Shown here piece after piece: positions 33,594-41,782 of a stretch of 64,000 nucleotides of DNA. Made by a program: the position numbers and the translations under genes. Numbering within the stretch: position 1 is the stretch's first letter; each line of letters starts with the position of its first letter. Origin of the DNA: Egibacter rhizosphaerae (GTDB lineage: Bacteria > Actinomycetota > Nitriliruptoria > Euzebyales > Egibacteraceae). The notes under the pieces are model-generated. The model searched no databases, had not been told where the DNA came from, and saw nothing but the letters and a program-made list of their open reading frames with translations. The DNA is taken from positions 1,922,001 to 1,986,000 of the forward strand of contig NZ_CP036402.1 of assembly GCF_004322855.1 (NCBI RefSeq), read 5' to 3'.

Positions 33594-33614
33594 TATACGT
33601 TAGGTATTGACATG
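33594..33614 (+). promoter_or_regulatory. Candidate leaderless promoter of ABC exporter operon
   Basis: A -10-like TATACG at 33594-33599 lies 12 bases before the ATG at 33612, with no Shine-Dalgarno sequence in between. Transcription starting about seven bases downstream would leave almost no leader. The -35 region is not clear. The AT-rich stretch is unusual for this genome. Confidence 0.35.
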
Positions 33615-34415
33615 TCGTACTACGCTGCATCCTCCGAGCCGGATGGCCAGCCCCCCGCGGCGGAGGCGGTCGCGCTCAGCAAGGTCTACGGGTCGGGCGA
33701 GGCGGCGGTGCGGGCCGTCGACGCGATCGATCTCGAGATCCCCGCCGGCTCGTTCGTCGCCGTCATGGGGCCGAGCGGTTCGGGGAAGTCGACGCTGCTG
33801 CACTGCCTCGCCGGCCTCGACCGTCCCACGAGCGGAACGGCGCACGTGGGTGGCACCGACCTCTCGGGGCTCAACGACAAGCAGCTCACGCGGCTGCGGC
33901 GCGACCAGGTCGGCTTCGTCTTCCAGGCGTTCAACCTCGTGCCGGTCCTGACCGCCGAGGAGAACATCCTGCTGCCGCTGCGGCTCGGCAAACGCGACCC
34001 GGAGCCGGCGTGGTACATGACCGTGATCGAGGCCCTCGGCCTCGGCGACCGCCTGGGGCATCGGCCCGCCGAGCTCTCCGGAGGACAGCAGCAACGCGTC
34101 GCGGTGGCAAGGGCGCTCGTCACCCGACCGTCCCTCGTGTTCGGCGACGAGCCGACGGGCAACCTCGACCGCACCTCCGGGGGGGAACTGCTCGCGCTGT
34201 TGCGCCGCAGCGTCGACGACCTCGGCCAGACCATCGTCATCGTGACCCACGATGCGGCGGCCGCAGCCCACGCCGACCGCGTGTGGTTCCTCGCCGACGG
34301 CCGCATCGCCGACCGCCTCGACGAGCCCACGATCGACGGCGTCCTCGACCGGATCCGCGCGCTGGAGGGGCACGGTCCCGTACCTCCCGCCACCGAGCCC
34401 GGCCTGGGGGGCTGA
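33612..34415 (+). CDS. ABC transporter ATP-binding protein (MacB/LolD type)
   Basis: A 267-residue ATPase. Walker A GPSGSGKST is at about 53-61, Q-loop FVFQAFNLVPVLTAEEN, signature LSGGQQQR at 155-162, Walker B LVFGDEP at 175-181, and switch IVIVTHD. A 15-residue polar N-terminal extension precedes the domain. It is of the class that drives FtsX-like permeases; its partner follows after four bases. The upstream gene is nagA with a hairpin in between, so this is a separate operon. Confidence 0.95.
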   Translation: MSYYAASSEPDGQPPAAEAVALSKVYGSGEAAVRAVDAIDLEIPAGSFVAVMGPSGSGKSTLLHCLAGLDRPTSGTAHVGGTDLSGLNDKQLTRLRRDQVGFVFQAFNLVPVLTAEENILLPLRLGKRDPEPAWYMTVIEALGLGDRLGHRPAELSGGQQQRVAVARALVTRPSLVFGDEPTGNLDRTSGGELLALLRRSVDDLGQTIVIVTHDAAAAAHADRVWFLADGRIADRLDEPTIDGVLDRIRALEGHGPVPPATEPGLGG

Positions 34416-34419
34416 CACC

Positions 34420-36963
34420 GTGTGGCGCGTGACGATCAAGGGCCTCGCCGCAGCACGTCTGCGGTTCGTGATGACCGGTCTCGCGGTCGTGCTGGGAACC
34501 GCGTTCGTCGCCGGGGCGATGACGCTGGGCGACACCCTGGAGGACGGGTTCGAGGACCTCTTCACCCAGATCGCCGGGGCCGCCGACGTGCAGGTGCGCG
34601 TCGACAGCGAGGCCGACGAGGGGGCGGGCCCGCCGGGTGTCGACGATCCCGCTGCCGAGCGCGAGGGGATGCCACCGGAACTCCTCGAGGACGTTCGCGC
34701 GCTCGACGAGGTCGCGATCGCCGACGGCGAGATCGAGGGCTCGGCGATCCTCATCGGCGACGACGGCGAGGCCATCGGGGAGTTCGGCCCCCCGACGCTC
34801 GCCTACAACGTCTTCGACGAGCCGTCCCTGGACCCCGCGGAGCTGCGCGATGGCCGCTGGCCCGAGCGCGACGGGGAGATCGTCATCGACGCGGCCGCCG
34901 CGGAGGGCCAGGGCTGGCAGGTCGGCGACGAGGTCGAGGTCGTGCTCGACGGTCCGGCCGAGACGGTCGAGCTCGTGGGGATCTTCGGCCTCGGCGACCT
35001 CGACAACCTCGCGGGGGCAACGGTCGTCGTCCTCGACCGTGAGACGGCGGCGGAGCGCCTCGGCACCGGCGGCGACCTCACCGCCATCTACGCGAACGCG
35101 GCCGACGGCACGAGCCCCGACGAGCTGACCACCGCGGTGCAGGAGGCGGTGGGCGACGCCTACGAGGTGCGCACGGCGGAGGACGTCGCCGCCGAGGACC
35201 AGGAGGCGATCGCCGAGTTCACGCAGATCTTCTCCTACGCGCTGCTCGTCTTCGCCGGGGTCTCGTTGCTGGTCGGGGCGTTCCTGATCTTCAACACGTT
35301 CTCGATCGTGCTGGCCCAGCGCCTGCGCGAGCTCGCGTTGCTCCGCGCGGTCGGCGCCGGCCGCGGTCAGCTGCTCGCCTCCGTGCTGGGCGAGGCCGCG
35401 ATCCTCGGGCTCGGCGGCGGTGCGCTCGGCGCGCTGGCCGGCCTCGGCGTGGCGGCGGGTCTCCAGCAGCTGCTCGAGGTGATCGGCCTCGAGCTGCCGG
35501 GCAGCGGGCTCGTGGTGCTGCCCCGAACGGCGATCGTGGCGATCGGGGTGGGCCTCGTCGTCACCCTGGTGGCCGCGCTCGTCCCCGCGCGCCGAGCGGT
35601 GCGCGTCCCGCCGGTCGCCGCGCTCCAGGAGGTCGCGGTCGGGAGCTCGAGCGGTCGACGGTGGCCGCGCGTCGCGTTGGGTGGGCTGCTCTCGGTCACC
35701 GGCGCGGCCGGACTCGCGGCGGGGATCGTCGGCGAGGCCGGCATCGCGGTCGCCGGTGGCGGGGCCGTGGCGATGATCCTCGGTGCTGCCGCGCTGTCGT
35801 CCCTCATCGCGCGTCCACTCGCGGGCGGGCTCGGCTGGCCGCTCATCGCGACGGGCCCGCACGGCGCCCTCGCGCGGCTCAACGCGATGCGCAGTCCGCG
35901 CCGGACGGCCGCCACGGCCTCGGCGCTCATGATCGGCCTGGCCCTCGTGGGCTTCGTCGGGATCTTCGCCGAGAGCCTGCGCGCGAGCGCGTCCGATGCG
36001 ATCGAGCGGGTCTTCGCCGCCGACGTGATCCTGCAGGCCACCACCGCCACCGGCGTGACCAGCGCCGCGCTCGACGAGGTGGAGGCGCTCGACGAGACCC
36101 GGCTCGTCGCTCCCATGCGGGCCGCGTCCCTCGAGGTCGCGGGCGACGACCGATTCGTCGGGGTGATGGAGGCGGACGAACTGCTCACCGTCTTCGACCT
36201 CGAGGCGGTGGACGGGGAGTTCGAGACGTTCCGCGACGGAGGGCTCCTCGTGGCCGAGTCCGCGGCCGACGACCTCGAGCTCGCCGCGGGCGACACCATC
36301 GCGGTGGGGCTGCCCGACGGGGAGGCCGACGTGCCCGTCGCCACCGTCGTCGACGGCAGCGGGCTCGACGTCCAGTGGCTGCTCGCGCAGGAGACCTACG
36401 GCGACGCCGGCGACGAGGCGCCGCTGGGCGTCTACGTCGCGTTGGCGGACGGCGTGGCCGGCACCGACGGCGTGGAGGCGGTGTCCGCGGCGCTCGACGG
36501 CTACCCGCAGGTCACCGTGCTCGACCGGGCGGGGCTCGTGGAGCAGCTCGACGAGCAACTCGGACAACTCGTCGCCGTGGTCGTCGCGCTGCTCGCGCTG
36601 AGCGTGCTCATCGCGCTGCTCGGGATCACGAACACGCTCGCGTTGAGCGTCGTCGAGCGGGTCCGCGAGATCGGCCTGCTCCGCGCGGTCGGCATGGGTC
36701 GTCGGCAGGTCCGCGCGATGGTCCGCGGCGAGGCCGGGATCGTGTCACTGCTCGGGGCCGCGCTCGGCCTCGCCCTCGGGCTGGTGTTCGGGGTGGCGTT
36801 CGTCGAGGCCGCCGAGGGCATGGGCGTGAGCCGGCTCGTCGTCCCCTGGACGCAGGTCGCCATCGGCCTCGTGCTCGCCGCCGTCGCCGGTGTCGTCGCC
36901 GGGGCGCTGCCCGCTCGGCGGGCAGCGCGGCTGGACGTGCTCGACGCGCTCCATCAGGAGTAG
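34420..36963 (+). CDS. FtsX-like ABC transporter permease (MacB-like)
   Basis: An 847-residue permease from a GTG four bases after the ATPase stop. An N-terminal helix (FVMTGLAVVLGTAFVAGAMTLGD) is followed by an acidic MacB-like extracytoplasmic domain (about 45-265). FtsX block 1 contains SIVLAQRLRELALLRAVGAGRGQL. After a second extracytoplasmic domain, FtsX block 2 contains ALSVVERVREIGLLRAVGMGRRQVRAMVRGEA and ends GALPARRAARLDVLDALHQE. The pair likely exports or extracts a lipophilic molecule, lipoprotein or antimicrobial. It is distinct from the PadR-controlled pair at 3.2 kb. Confidence 0.94.
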   Translation: MWRVTIKGLAAARLRFVMTGLAVVLGTAFVAGAMTLGDTLEDGFEDLFTQIAGAADVQVRVDSEADEGAGPPGVDDPAAEREGMPPELLEDVRALDEVAIADGEIEGSAILIGDDGEAIGEFGPPTLAYNVFDEPSLDPAELRDGRWPERDGEIVIDAAAAEGQGWQVGDEVEVVLDGPAETVELVGIFGLGDLDNLAGATVVVLDRETAAERLGTGGDLTAIYANAADGTSPDELTTAVQEAVGDAYEVRTAEDVAAEDQEAIAEFTQIFSYALLVFAGVSLLVGAFLIFNTFSIVLAQRLRELALLRAVGAGRGQLLASVLGEAAILGLGGGALGALAGLGVAAGLQQLLEVIGLELPGSGLVVLPRTAIVAIGVGLVVTLVAALVPARRAVRVPPVAALQEVAVGSSSGRRWPRVALGGLLSVTGAAGLAAGIVGEAGIAVAGGGAVAMILGAAALSSLIARPLAGGLGWPLIATGPHGALARLNAMRSPRRTAATASALMIGLALVGFVGIFAESLRASASDAIERVFAADVILQATTATGVTSAALDEVEALDETRLVAPMRAASLEVAGDDRFVGVMEADELLTVFDLEAVDGEFETFRDGGLLVAESAADDLELAAGDTIAVGLPDGEADVPVATVVDGSGLDVQWLLAQETYGDAGDEAPLGVYVALADGVAGTDGVEAVSAALDGYPQVTVLDRAGLVEQLDEQLGQLVAVVVALLALSVLIALLGITNTLALSVVERVREIGLLRAVGMGRRQVRAMVRGEAGIVSLLGAALGLALGLVFGVAFVEAAEGMGVSRLVVPWTQVAIGLVLAAVAGVVAGALPARRAARLDVLDALHQE

Positions 36964-37120
36964 TCCACCGGTGACACCGGCTGGCGCGGGTTGCCGCCGG
37001 ATGACCTGATCACCCTGGCGCAGGATCTCGCGCCAGGGTGAGCTATGCACGTGGGCGCAAGCCGCTCGACACCCTTTCGGCCGTACGCGCCGTCCGAGGT
37101 GGCGAGCAACCCGACGCCGC

Positions 37121-37167
37121 TTGACAAGCGTGCTTGTCACGCGCGTGTGTGACAAGTACGCTTGTCA
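37121..37167 (+). promoter_or_regulatory. Twin palindromic operators and leaderless promoter of XRE gene
   Basis: Two palindromes of the form TGACAAG-N4-CTTGTCA occur at 37122-37139 and 37150-37167, 28 bases centre to centre. TTGTCA (37134-37139) and TACGCT (37157-37162), with a 17-base spacer, make a good promoter. Its predicted start falls at or next to the ATG at 37170, giving a leaderless transcript. The operators cover both the -35 and the -10. Confidence 0.7.
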
Positions 37168-37169
37168 TC

Positions 37170-37364
37170 ATGCGGAACCGCGTGCGGGAGCTGCGCATCG
37201 AGAAGGGTCTCACCCAGGCCCAGCTCGGCGATGAGCTGGGGGTTTCGCGCAACACGATCAACTCGATCGAGAAGGGTCGCTACACGCCGTCGTTGCCACT
37301 GGCCATCGCCGTGGCGCGGTACTTCGGCGCAATCGTGGAGGAGGTCTTCGATGACCACGGCTGA
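37170..37364 (+). CDS. XRE-family helix-turn-helix regulator
   Basis: A 64-residue protein consisting almost only of a Cro/CI-type HTH: VRELRIEKGLTQAQLGDELGVSRNTINSIEKGRYTPSLPLAIAVARYFG, ending VEEVFDDHG. This size and the NTINSIEKGRYxPSL motif match small autoregulators paired with membrane proteins (YozG/immR-like). It should bind the twin palindromes just upstream. The ATG at 37170 has no ribosome binding site, fitting leaderless translation. It overlaps the next gene by 14 bases. Confidence 0.92.
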   Translation: MRNRVRELRIEKGLTQAQLGDELGVSRNTINSIEKGRYTPSLPLAIAVARYFGAIVEEVFDDHG

Positions 37365-37773
37365 CCGCCCATCGCACCGCCCAGCGGCACCGGGCCGCCG
37401 ACGCCCGGTGTGGGTCCCGCTGTTCAGCCTCGCCCTCGGCGTGATCGGATTGCTCGTCCCGTGGCTCGCGGCCGACGCGCTCGACGTCGGCCTACGGAAT
37501 CTGGGGATCATGACCGCCTTCGCCGCGATCCTCTGGCTGGGCCAGCGCTTCGAGGTCGTGCAGATCCTGAGCCGTGACCATCACACCGAGGAGCGCCACG
37601 CCACGATCCAGCTACGAGCGACGTCCACCGCCTACATCGCCGTCGTCGCGGTCGCGGTCGTCGGCTTCTTCTGGGAGCTCGCGCAGGGCGCGCCCGGCCC
37701 GTTCACGCTGATCGCGGCCGTCGGGGGCTTCACCCACATCGCGGCGACGATCGTGCTGCGGTTCCGCCTGTGA
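37351..37773 (+). CDS. Hypothetical four-helix membrane protein
   Basis: A 140-residue protein. The ATG at 37351 lies inside the XRE gene with GGAGGAGG upstream. A polar Pro/Arg N-terminus precedes four hydrophobic helices, near residues 20-40, 45-65, 90-108 and 115-135. The second helix is followed by QRFEVVQILSRDHHTEERHATIQLRATSTAY, a conserved-looking cytoplasmic loop. The layout resembles DUF2178-like membrane proteins often encoded after small XRE regulators. It probably acts with that regulator, and is followed by a serine hydrolase gene (four-base overlap). Confidence 0.75.
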   Translation: MTTADRPSHRPAAPGRRRPVWVPLFSLALGVIGLLVPWLAADALDVGLRNLGIMTAFAAILWLGQRFEVVQILSRDHHTEERHATIQLRATSTAYIAVVAVAVVGFFWELAQGAPGPFTLIAAVGGFTHIAATIVLRFRL

Positions 37774-39248
37774 GCCGAATCCGCTCGCTGGCGGCCCGCC
37801 CCCGCCTGCGCGTCGCGGGCGTCGCCGTGGTCCTCGCGGGGCTCGCGGCGACCCCGCTCGCCCCCGCGCGGCCGGCCCCGGAGGCCGAGGCGACCGGGGA
37901 GGCCGAGTTGCTGACGCGCGTCCGAGAGGTCGCGGAGGACGCCGACGGTCTCCACGGCCTCGCGGTGGCGGAGGTGCGCGGCGACGACGTGACGGCCGCG
38001 GTGCTGGGCGCCGCTGACGGGCAGCAGGCGATGTCGGCGGCCACGCCGATCGAGATCGGCTCGGTCGCGAAGGCGCTCACCGGCCAACTGCTCGCCGACC
38101 TCGCCGAGGTGGGCGAGCTTGCTCCCACCGACCCGGTCGCCGAGGCCCTCGACACCGACGATCCCGGCTTGGCGGCGATCAGCCTGGAGGATCTCGCGAC
38201 CCACCACGCGGGCCTGCCTCGGCTCCCGCCAGCCAACCTGCCGCGCGCGACCCTCGCGTCGGTGGGCGGCAACCCGTACGCCGGCTGGGATCGCGAGCGG
38301 CTCATCGACGCCGCCGAGGGTCGGGACCTCGACGGGTCGGAGGCGTACGCCTACTCCAACTTCGGCGTCGGGCTGCTCGGCCAGGCGCTTGCCACGCACC
38401 TCGACACCTCGTATCCCGAGCTCTTCCGAGCACGGCTCACCGAGCCGCTCGGCATGGACGACACGGTCGTCGCCCGAACAGCACCCGCCCTGCCCGACGG
38501 ACACGCGCACGGACGCACCGCCGCGGGACTGTCGGCCGACCCGTGGCTCGGGGCCGGGTACGCGCCCGCGGGCGTGGGCGTGTGGTCGACCGCCGAGGAC
38601 CTCGCGACGCTCGTCCGCGCACTGCTGGCGGGCGAGGCACCGGGCACGGCGGCGCTCGAGCCGCGCCGCGCCGCGGGCGACGACACCGAGATCGGGCTCG
38701 GCTGGCACCGCACCGCCCACGACCAAGCGACGGTCACGTGGCACAACGGCGGTACCGGGGGGTTCTCGAGTTTCGTCGGGACGGACCGGCAGCGCGAGCA
38801 CGGGGTGGTCGTGCTCGCCCGCACGACCACGAGCGTCGACCACGTGGGCCTGCGACTGCTCGGCGTCGAGGCCGAGCCCCGGGGCGAGCCGGGGCTGCTC
38901 GGGCTGCCCTTCACCGTACTGCTGACCGCAGCGGTGGTCGGGCCGCCGCTCGTCACCGCGGCGCGGGGCGAGCGCGCCACCCGACCACGCGACCGCGCCG
39001 AGGCCCTCAGCACCATCGCGGGTGTGATCGCCGGGCTCGCGCTCCTGCGGGCGCTCGGCAGCTGGCAGATCCTCACGCCCGCGGCCTGGATCGTCATCAC
39101 CGTCGTCACCGTTGCGGCGATCGCGAGCCCCCTGGCCCGGTGGCCCGACCTTGACACCGTCGCCGGTTCCCGACCTCGGCGGCTCGCGTCGACCGGCCTG
39201 TCGATCGCGGTCTCCCTCGCGCTCGTGGCCGTGCTCGCGTGGGCCTGA
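37770..39248 (+). CDS. Beta-lactamase-family serine hydrolase with membrane C-terminus
   Basis: A 492-residue protein from a GTG overlapping the previous stop. A hydrophobic N-terminal segment exports it. The catalytic motifs are SVAK (Ser98-Lys101), YSN (Tyr195-Asn197) and HNGGTGGFSS in place of KTG, as in class C-like esterases and D-aminopeptidases. After residue 385 come three or four transmembrane helices (LPFTVLLTAAVVGPPLV, STIAGVIAGLALLRAL, TPAAWIVITVVTVAAIA, STGLSIAVSLALVAVLA). It is therefore a membrane-tethered hydrolase, possibly acting on peptidoglycan, peptides or esters, in an operon under XRE control. Confidence 0.9.
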   Translation: MSRIRSLAARPRLRVAGVAVVLAGLAATPLAPARPAPEAEATGEAELLTRVREVAEDADGLHGLAVAEVRGDDVTAAVLGAADGQQAMSAATPIEIGSVAKALTGQLLADLAEVGELAPTDPVAEALDTDDPGLAAISLEDLATHHAGLPRLPPANLPRATLASVGGNPYAGWDRERLIDAAEGRDLDGSEAYAYSNFGVGLLGQALATHLDTSYPELFRARLTEPLGMDDTVVARTAPALPDGHAHGRTAAGLSADPWLGAGYAPAGVGVWSTAEDLATLVRALLAGEAPGTAALEPRRAAGDDTEIGLGWHRTAHDQATVTWHNGGTGGFSSFVGTDRQREHGVVVLARTTTSVDHVGLRLLGVEAEPRGEPGLLGLPFTVLLTAAVVGPPLVTAARGERATRPRDRAEALSTIAGVIAGLALLRALGSWQILTPAAWIVITVVTVAAIASPLARWPDLDTVAGSRPRRLASTGLSIAVSLALVAVLAWA

Positions 39249-39309
39249 CGACCCGGCGCCGGTGCCCGGGCTCCGGATCGCCCCGGCCGCCAGCAACGGC
39301 TCGCCCTCG

Positions 39310-39341
39310 CGACGCTCCCCTACCGATTCGGGGGAGCGTCG
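39310..39341 (+). terminator. Strong hairpin between hydrolase and acetyltransferase genes
   Basis: CGACGCTCCCC (39310-39320) and GGGGAGCGTCG (39331-39341) form a perfect 11-base stem with a 10-base loop. It lies 62 bases after the hydrolase stop and 16 bases before the acetyltransferase ATG. It could terminate the operon, but its closeness to the next start also allows a role in translational control of the acetyltransferase. Confidence 0.55.
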
Positions 39342-39357
39342 ACGAGACTGTGCGCGC

Positions 39358-39891
39358 ATGACCACCATCGACATGCACGAGAGCGGCGAGCTCCCGTCAG
39401 CGTGGGTGCCGACGTTGCGGCGCCTCCTCGACGACGCCTTCGACGGCGAGTTCTCCGATCACGACTGGGAGCACTGCCTCGGCGGCCAGCACGTGGTGGC
39501 GCGCGATGGGGAGGAGCTGCTCTGCCATGCCGCCCTGGTACCGCGCACGCTCGAGATCGACGGGCACGAGTGGCGCTGCGGCTACGTGGAGGGCGTGGCG
39601 ACGGCAGCGCCCGTCCAGGGTCGGGGGCTCGGCTCCACCGTGATGCGACGGATCGGCCAGATGATTGACCACGACTTCGAGATCGGGGGACTGTCGACCG
39701 AGCGTCCCGCCTTCTACGAGTCCCTGGGCTGGGAGCTCTGGCACGGACCCACCTTCGTGCGGCGCGGCCCGCGGCTCGTGCGCACCGAGGACGAGGACGG
39801 CGGCGTCATGGTGCTCCGTGCGGGCCCCAGCCGGTCGGTTGACCTGTCCGCGCCGATCGCCTGCCACGAGCGACCCGGCGACGACTGGTGA
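39358..39891 (+). CDS. Aminoglycoside 2'-N-acetyltransferase-like GNAT protein
   Basis: A 177-residue GNAT enzyme closely resembling AAC(2')-I. FSDHDWEHCLGGQHVVARDGEELLCHAALV is followed by WRCGYVEGVATAAPVQGRGLGSTVMRRIGQMI, where QGRGLG binds acetyl-CoA. Then come FYESLGWELWHGPTFV, RTEDEDGGVMVL and a C-terminal IACHERPGDDW like the family's DWRxGDxW ending. In mycobacteria such enzymes are chromosomal and acetylate aminoglycosides, and possibly cell-wall or thiol metabolites. Clinical resistance cannot be inferred. The start codon at 39358 lies just after a strong hairpin. Confidence 0.85.
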   Translation: MTTIDMHESGELPSAWVPTLRRLLDDAFDGEFSDHDWEHCLGGQHVVARDGEELLCHAALVPRTLEIDGHEWRCGYVEGVATAAPVQGRGLGSTVMRRIGQMIDHDFEIGGLSTERPAFYESLGWELWHGPTFVRRGPRLVRTEDEDGGVMVLRAGPSRSVDLSAPIACHERPGDDW

Positions 39892-39912
39892 CCGGACTCG
39901 CGACGCGGGATC

Positions 39913-39984
39913 GGGCGGGTCGCGCGGGCCGGGCGGGTCGCGCGGGCCGGGCGGGTCGCGCGGGCCGGGCGGGGCGCGCGGGGT
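39913..39984 (+). repeat. 18-base tandem repeat, about four units
   Basis: Three perfect units of GGGCGGGTCGCGCGGGCC (39913-39966) and one degenerate unit follow the acetyltransferase stop by 22 bases. The same repeat type, differing at three of 18 positions in the shifted phase, occurs at 62841-62930. Confidence 0.85.
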
Positions 39985-40000
39985 CGCCTGGTTGTGGCCC

Positions 40001-40318
40001 TCACGTGGGGTCCGACCACGAGAGCGCGGGGTCGATCAGCGCGAGGGCGCGCTGGACCGAGCGCCTGGCCGCGGCAGGGTCGGAGTCGGTCACGATCACG
40101 CCGTAGGCCATGCGCTGGGCCAGGGCCAGGTCCTCGACCCGCAGTTCGGGATCGATGAGCCCCGCGGACTGCGCGCTGGCGAGCGGATCGCGCAGGAGCG
40201 CGAGGAGCCGCCGGGTGTGCGGGCTGTCGCGGAGCTGCGCTCGCGCTTCCACGGCAGCCTCCACGAACGCGGAGGTCTCGAGTGTCAGCTCCATGACACG
40301 GCGCCACACCGCCTCGAA
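40001..40318 (-). pseudogene. TetR-family regulator, C-terminal remnant
   Basis: About 100 residues of a TetR-type ligand-binding domain remain. WRRVMELTLETSAFVEAAVEARAQLRDSPHTRRLLALLRDPLA is followed by ELRVEDLALAQRMAYGVIVT and a C-terminal helix. The DNA-binding half is absent. Going upstream, the frame runs antisense into a steroid dehydrogenase-like sequence. The break lies near 40310, the same place where that divergent gene lost its 5' end. Confidence 0.75.
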
Positions 40319-40321
40319 GCC

Positions 40322-41713
40322 CCTCGGTCCCGCGAGCGCAAGGAGGCGTTCGTCGACTCGGTCGCCGACTTCGTGATCCTCTGCGAACGCCGGGGCATCC
40401 GCTTCGCCCGTGCGACCGACTACCCCGACTACTATCCGGAGCGTCCCGGCGGCAAGATCGGCCGCGCGATCGAGGTCGAGCCGTTCGACACCCACCGCAT
40501 CGGCACGTGGTGGGAGACCGCGCGGGCGCAGGACGGGGTCGTGTTCCCGCTGAAGACCGACGACGTCTGGTTGCTGTCGCGAGCCTGGTCCACCCCGGGC
40601 GGCTTCGTCCGCGGCGCCCGCTTCGTCGGTCGCGCGGTGGCCGGCGCGGCCCAGCGCAAGAAGCTCGTGGGGGCAGGTGCCGCCCTCGTGTGCGCGCTCC
40701 TGGAGGTGGCCCTCAAGCAGGCCACCCCGGTGTGGCTGTCCTCGCCGGTCGAGGAGCTGGTCGTCGACGAGGGCCGTGTGGTCGGCGCGGCCGTCCGACG
40801 TGGGGAACGTGAGCTGCGGGTGCGCACGCGGAAGGGCGTGGTGCTGGCCGGCGGCGGCTTCGCCCACCGTGAGGACTGGCGCGAGAAGTACCACGGCGTC
40901 CCCGGCTACTCATCGGCGATCACGGGAGACCAGGGCAGCGCCATCGAGGTCGGCCAGCGCGCCGGAGGCGCCGTGGACCTGATGGACGACGCTTGGTGGG
41001 GCGCCTCGATCCCGGCCCCAGGAACGGACAAGAGCCCGGCGTTCCTGGTGGGCGAGCGCTCGATGCCGTTCTCGATCATCGTCGACAGCCAAGGCGAGCG
41101 CTTCGTGAACGAGTCCGCCTCCTACATCGATGTGGGCCATCGCATGCTCGAGCGCGCGCAGGCCGACCGTGGGCCCTTCTGGATGATCTCGGACGCGCGC
41201 CACACCCGCCGCTACCTGCGCAGCTTCGCCGTCGAGCCCGGTGCGACCAAGGCCTTGCGCGAGGGTGGGCTGCTCCACAAGGCCGACACCCTGGACGCCC
41301 TGGCTGTGGCGATCGGACTCCCGCCGGAGCGGCTGCGCGCGACCGTCGCCCGGTTCAACGGCTTCGCCCGCACGGGCGTCGATCAGGATTTCGCTCGGGG
41401 CAGCTCGGCCTACGACCGCTACTACGGCGACCCGCTCGTCCGCCCGAACCCCAACCTCGGCCCACTCGCGAAGGCCCCGTTCACCGCGGTCCAGCTCGTG
41501 CCCGGCGACCTCGGCACGAAGGGCGGGCTGCTGACGGACGAGGACGGCCGGGTGATCCGCGAGGACGGCAGCCCGATCGAGGGCCTCTACGCCTCCGGGA
41601 ACAACACCGCATCGGTGATGGGCAACACCTACCCCGGCCCCGGTTCGACCCTCGGTCCCGCCGCGGTCTTCGGCCTCCGAGCAGCGCGCCACATGGCGGC
41701 GCAGCGACACTGA
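40322..41713 (+). pseudogene. 3-ketosteroid dehydrogenase-like flavoprotein, 5' truncated
   Basis: About 463 residues match the middle and C-terminus of KstD-like FAD enzymes: FVILCERRGIRFARATDYPDYYPERPGG, GVVLAGGGFAHREDW and FWMISDARHTRRY. The ending GLYASGNNTASVMGNTYPGPGSTLGPAAVFGLRAARHM binds the flavin. The N-terminal nucleotide-binding segment (GxGxxG and about 100 or more residues) is missing, so activity is unlikely. The frame stays open leftwards but that sequence is antisense to the TetR remnant. The downstream SDR gene (70-base gap) may have been its partner in steroid or lipid oxidation. Confidence 0.8.
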
Positions 41714-41782
41714 GCGAGCGTCGCCGCGCGACCGGGGGCCGCGTGCGGGACCACCACCACCCGAGGAAGGGAGGAGGGCGAC

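Noticed and set aside
34237-36567. A 776-codon open frame on the minus strand opposite the FtsX permease
   Set aside because: In DNA this GC-rich, frames opposite real genes stay open for long distances. Its translation is His/Arg/Gly-rich low complexity with no motif, while the plus strand encodes a clear permease.
39913-39984. Tandem repeat considered as a CRISPR array
   Set aside because: The 18-base units are contiguous, with no unique spacers, and no cas gene is in the window. The same applies to 62841-62930.
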